Shown: piece by piece, positions 62,336 to 64,000 of the stretch | Position numbering within the stretch: position 1 is the stretch's first letter | How the letters are laid out: each line of letters starts with the position of its first letter | Assembly (NCBI RefSeq): GCF_013778325.1 | Contig: NZ_JACEIB010000026.1 | Span: forward strand, 369,565-433,564 | Source of the DNA: Sphingomonas chungangi | Lineage (GTDB): Bacteria > Pseudomonadota > Alphaproteobacteria > Sphingomonadales > Sphingomonadaceae | Length of the DNA stretch: 64,000 nucleotides | Reading direction: 5' to 3' | Notes under the pieces: model-generated | Seen by the model: the letters and a program-made list of their open reading frames with translations, nothing else | Told to the model about the DNA's origin: nothing | Database searches by the model: none | Made by a program: the position numbers and the translations under genes

Positions 62336-63721
62336 GTGACGGACCGCACCCCCAGGCATCCCAGCTGGACCCTCGTCGCGACGATGTGCGCGTCAAGCCT
62401 CGCCTTCATCGACGGCTCGGTCACCAACGTCGCATTGTCCTCGATCGAGCACAGCTTCGGCGGCAGCTCCGCCGATCTCCAGTGGACCATCAACGCCTAC
62501 GCGCTGCCGCTGTCGGCACTGCTCCTCCTCGGCGGCGCTGCCGGTGACCACTTCGGACGGAAGCGGATGCTCGTCGCCGGGATCGTCCTCTTCGCCATCG
62601 CATCCCTCGCCTGCGCCGCCGCGCCGAGCCTGCCGCGCCTGCTCGCCGCGCGCGGCGCACAGGGCATCGGGGCGGCCATGCTCATGCCGAACAGCCTCGC
62701 CATCCTCGGCAACGCTTTTTCCGGGGAGGCGCGCGGCCGGGCCATCGGCACCTGGGCCTCGGCCGGTGCGATCGCCGCCGCCGTCGGACCGCCGCTCGGA
62801 GGCTGGCTGGTCGCGGCCGTCAGCTGGCGGGCCATCTTCGCGATCAACCTTCCGGTCTCGCTGGCCGCGATCTTCATCGCGCTCCGCTATGTCGACGAGA
62901 GCGCCGAAGGCGAGCAGCCGCTCGACTGGTGGGGTGCCACGGCCGCCACCCTCGCGCTCGGCGCGCTCACCTGGGCGCTGACGATCTGGTCCAGCCATCA
63001 CGTCGCGACTGCGCCTGTAATAACCGGTGCGGTCGCCGGGCTGCTGCTGCTCGCCGGGTTCGTGCTCGTCGAGCACCGCCGTGGAGAGCGCGCGATGATG
63101 CCGCTCTCGATGTTCGCGTCGAAACCCTTCCTCGGGCTGACCGTGCTGACCTTCCTGCTCTACGGTGCGCTGGGCGGCCTGCTCGTGCTGCTACCCTACA
63201 CGCTGATCGTCGGCGGCGGCTATTCGCCTCTTCAGGCCGGCCTGTCGTTACTGCCCTTCTCGATCGTTATCGGGACGATGTCGCGCCTCATGGGCCGGCT
63301 GACGGAGAGGATCGGCCCGCGATGGCCGCTCACTCTCGGACCGATCGTCACGGCCGCGGGCTTCGCGCTGATGACGCGGCTTGATCCACATGCCGGCTAC
63401 TGGATCGGCGTCGCGCCCGGCATGGTTCTCGTCGCGCTCGGCATGGCAGGCGCAGTGGCGCCGCTGACCACCGCCGTTCTGTCATCTGTCGACGACCGGC
63501 ACACCGGCACCGCGTCCGGCTTCAACAGCGCGATCTCACGGACCGGCGGGCTCATCGCGACGGCGCTTTCGGGCGCCGTCATCGCTAATCAGGCCGGTGA
63601 ACTCGTTCCCGCCTTCCACGGCGCGGCAGTGGTTGCAGCAGCGGCGGCGTTCGCCTCGGGCGTCGCCGCCTTCATGACCCTGCCGAGCATCCTGGGCGAC
63701 CGCGGACCGGAAGGTCGCTAG
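62336..63721 (+). CDS. MFS multidrug transporter, DHA2 (EmrB/QacA) type
   Basis: 461 residues from a GTG. Fourteen membrane helices are indicated. Motifs of the DHA2 family are FIDGSVTNVALSSIEHSFG (helix 1), LQWTINAYALPLSALLLLGG, AAGDHFGRKRML (motif A) and GAAIAAAVGPPLGGWL-like sequence (motif C) near residue 140. It exports drugs or other hydrophobic compounds using the proton gradient. No adaptor (EmrA-like) gene adjoins. Confidence 0.92.
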   Translation: MTDRTPRHPSWTLVATMCASSLAFIDGSVTNVALSSIEHSFGGSSADLQWTINAYALPLSALLLLGGAAGDHFGRKRMLVAGIVLFAIASLACAAAPSLPRLLAARGAQGIGAAMLMPNSLAILGNAFSGEARGRAIGTWASAGAIAAAVGPPLGGWLVAAVSWRAIFAINLPVSLAAIFIALRYVDESAEGEQPLDWWGATAATLALGALTWALTIWSSHHVATAPVITGAVAGLLLLAGFVLVEHRRGERAMMPLSMFASKPFLGLTVLTFLLYGALGGLLVLLPYTLIVGGGYSPLQAGLSLLPFSIVIGTMSRLMGRLTERIGPRWPLTLGPIVTAAGFALMTRLDPHAGYWIGVAPGMVLVALGMAGAVAPLTTAVLSSVDDRHTGTASGFNSAISRTGGLIATALSGAVIANQAGELVPAFHGAAVVAAAAAFASGVAAFMTLPSILGDRGPEGR

Positions 63722-63748
63722 ACGGATCGCCTCGGGGGCCGAGGCACG

Positions 63749-64000
63749 TCACTTCGCCAGCCGGCCGTCCTCGATCGCGGACGTCTCGAAGGTGAAGAGG
63801 ATGTCGGGATCGGGGCCGTCGATCTTCGAAGCGATGTCCGCCGGCGCGATCTCCTTCACCAGATGCCGCATCACGGCGAGCCGCGCCGGCTTCTTGTGAT
63901 CGGCGCGAACGCAGACCCAGGGTGCCAGCGGCGTGTGGGTGCGCTCGAGCATCGTGTCGCGCGCCTTCGAATAGGCCTTCCACCTGACCTGCGCGACTTG
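63749..64000 (-). CDS. ppk2: Polyphosphate kinase 2, C-terminal end (cut by window edge)
   Basis: The last 83 codons of a minus-strand gene that continues past the right edge. The sequence QVAQVRWKAYSKARDTMLERTHTPLAPW, followed by VCVRADHKKPARLAVMRHL, is the C-terminal signature of PPK2, which transfers phosphate between polyphosphate and nucleoside diphosphates. A 30-residue extension follows (DGPDPDILFTFETSAIEDGR). The catalytic Walker motifs lie beyond the window. Confidence 0.88.
   Translation of the reverse strand, partial: QVAQVRWKAYSKARDTMLERTHTPLAPWVCVRADHKKPARLAVMRHLVKEIAPADIASKIDGPDPDILFTFETSAIEDGRLAK

Overview
The window is GC-rich chromosomal DNA of an alphaproteobacterium, most probably of the Sphingomonas/Sphingomonadaceae type. 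The judgement rests on codon use, on the dense, often ATGA-overlapping operons, and on the mix of families: NodT-type outer membrane efflux protein, PaoABC-type molybdenum enzymes, BLUF and FixJ-like regulators, TadE/TadG proteins and large autotransporters. No rRNA, CRISPR array, intact insertion sequence or prophage was seen. There is one tRNA, tRNA-Arg(ACG). Layout: 1-2.7 kb holds a polyamine oxidase-like gene diverging from a polyamine-binding protein. 2.7-6.3 kb holds MsrB and a divergent response regulator/histidine kinase pair; the kinase has an unusual Gly/Pro-rich periplasmic insert. 6.7-9.9 kb is a three-gene TadG/TadE operon preceded by an AT-rich leader with a palindrome and a terminator. 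A regulator with a degenerate receiver follows. 11-20.2 kb is one minus-strand run of eight genes: two complete three-subunit molybdenum hydroxylases (one Tat-exported, one without an export signal) with an XdhC/PaoD chaperone and a MocA-like cofactor nucleotidyltransferase between them. 20.6-27.9 kb has a MOSC protein and an RND efflux system with its TetR regulator and two matching operator-like dyads. 28-32 kb has two divergent paralogous membrane proteins (PDZ, membrane helices, kinase-like linker, no kinase domain), one of them frameshifted. 32-36.5 kb is a scarred region: a nitrilase-family remnant, the tRNA, a lipoprotein, a degenerate FixJ-like regulator diverging from a BLUF photoreceptor, a GntR remnant fused head-on to a decayed autotransporter. 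36.5-53 kb is mainly metabolic and stress genes: a JmjC/cupin-like protein, SulP transporter, ParB-like protein, large catalase, a flavoprotein, a divergent pyrophosphatase-like protein, N-formylglutamate amidohydrolase, two transglutaminase-like proteins, an M3 peptidase, a DedA protein and a DUF488 protein. 53.7-59.1 kb holds an AT-rich array of palindromes, a 1354-residue autotransporter and a TIGR03032-type protein. 59.2-64 kb holds envelope/stress genes (fasciclin protein, DUF2383/PA2169-type protein), a decayed ECF sigma factor, an MFS exporter and the 3' end of a polyphosphate kinase 2 gene. Recurrent themes are aldehyde and oxidative stress handling (molybdenum oxidoreductases, catalase, MsrB), envelope and surface structures (Tad proteins, autotransporters, efflux), and gene decay: at least seven remnants or frameshifted genes, most of them between 28 and 62 kb. 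All names are from reading the sequence; no database search was run.
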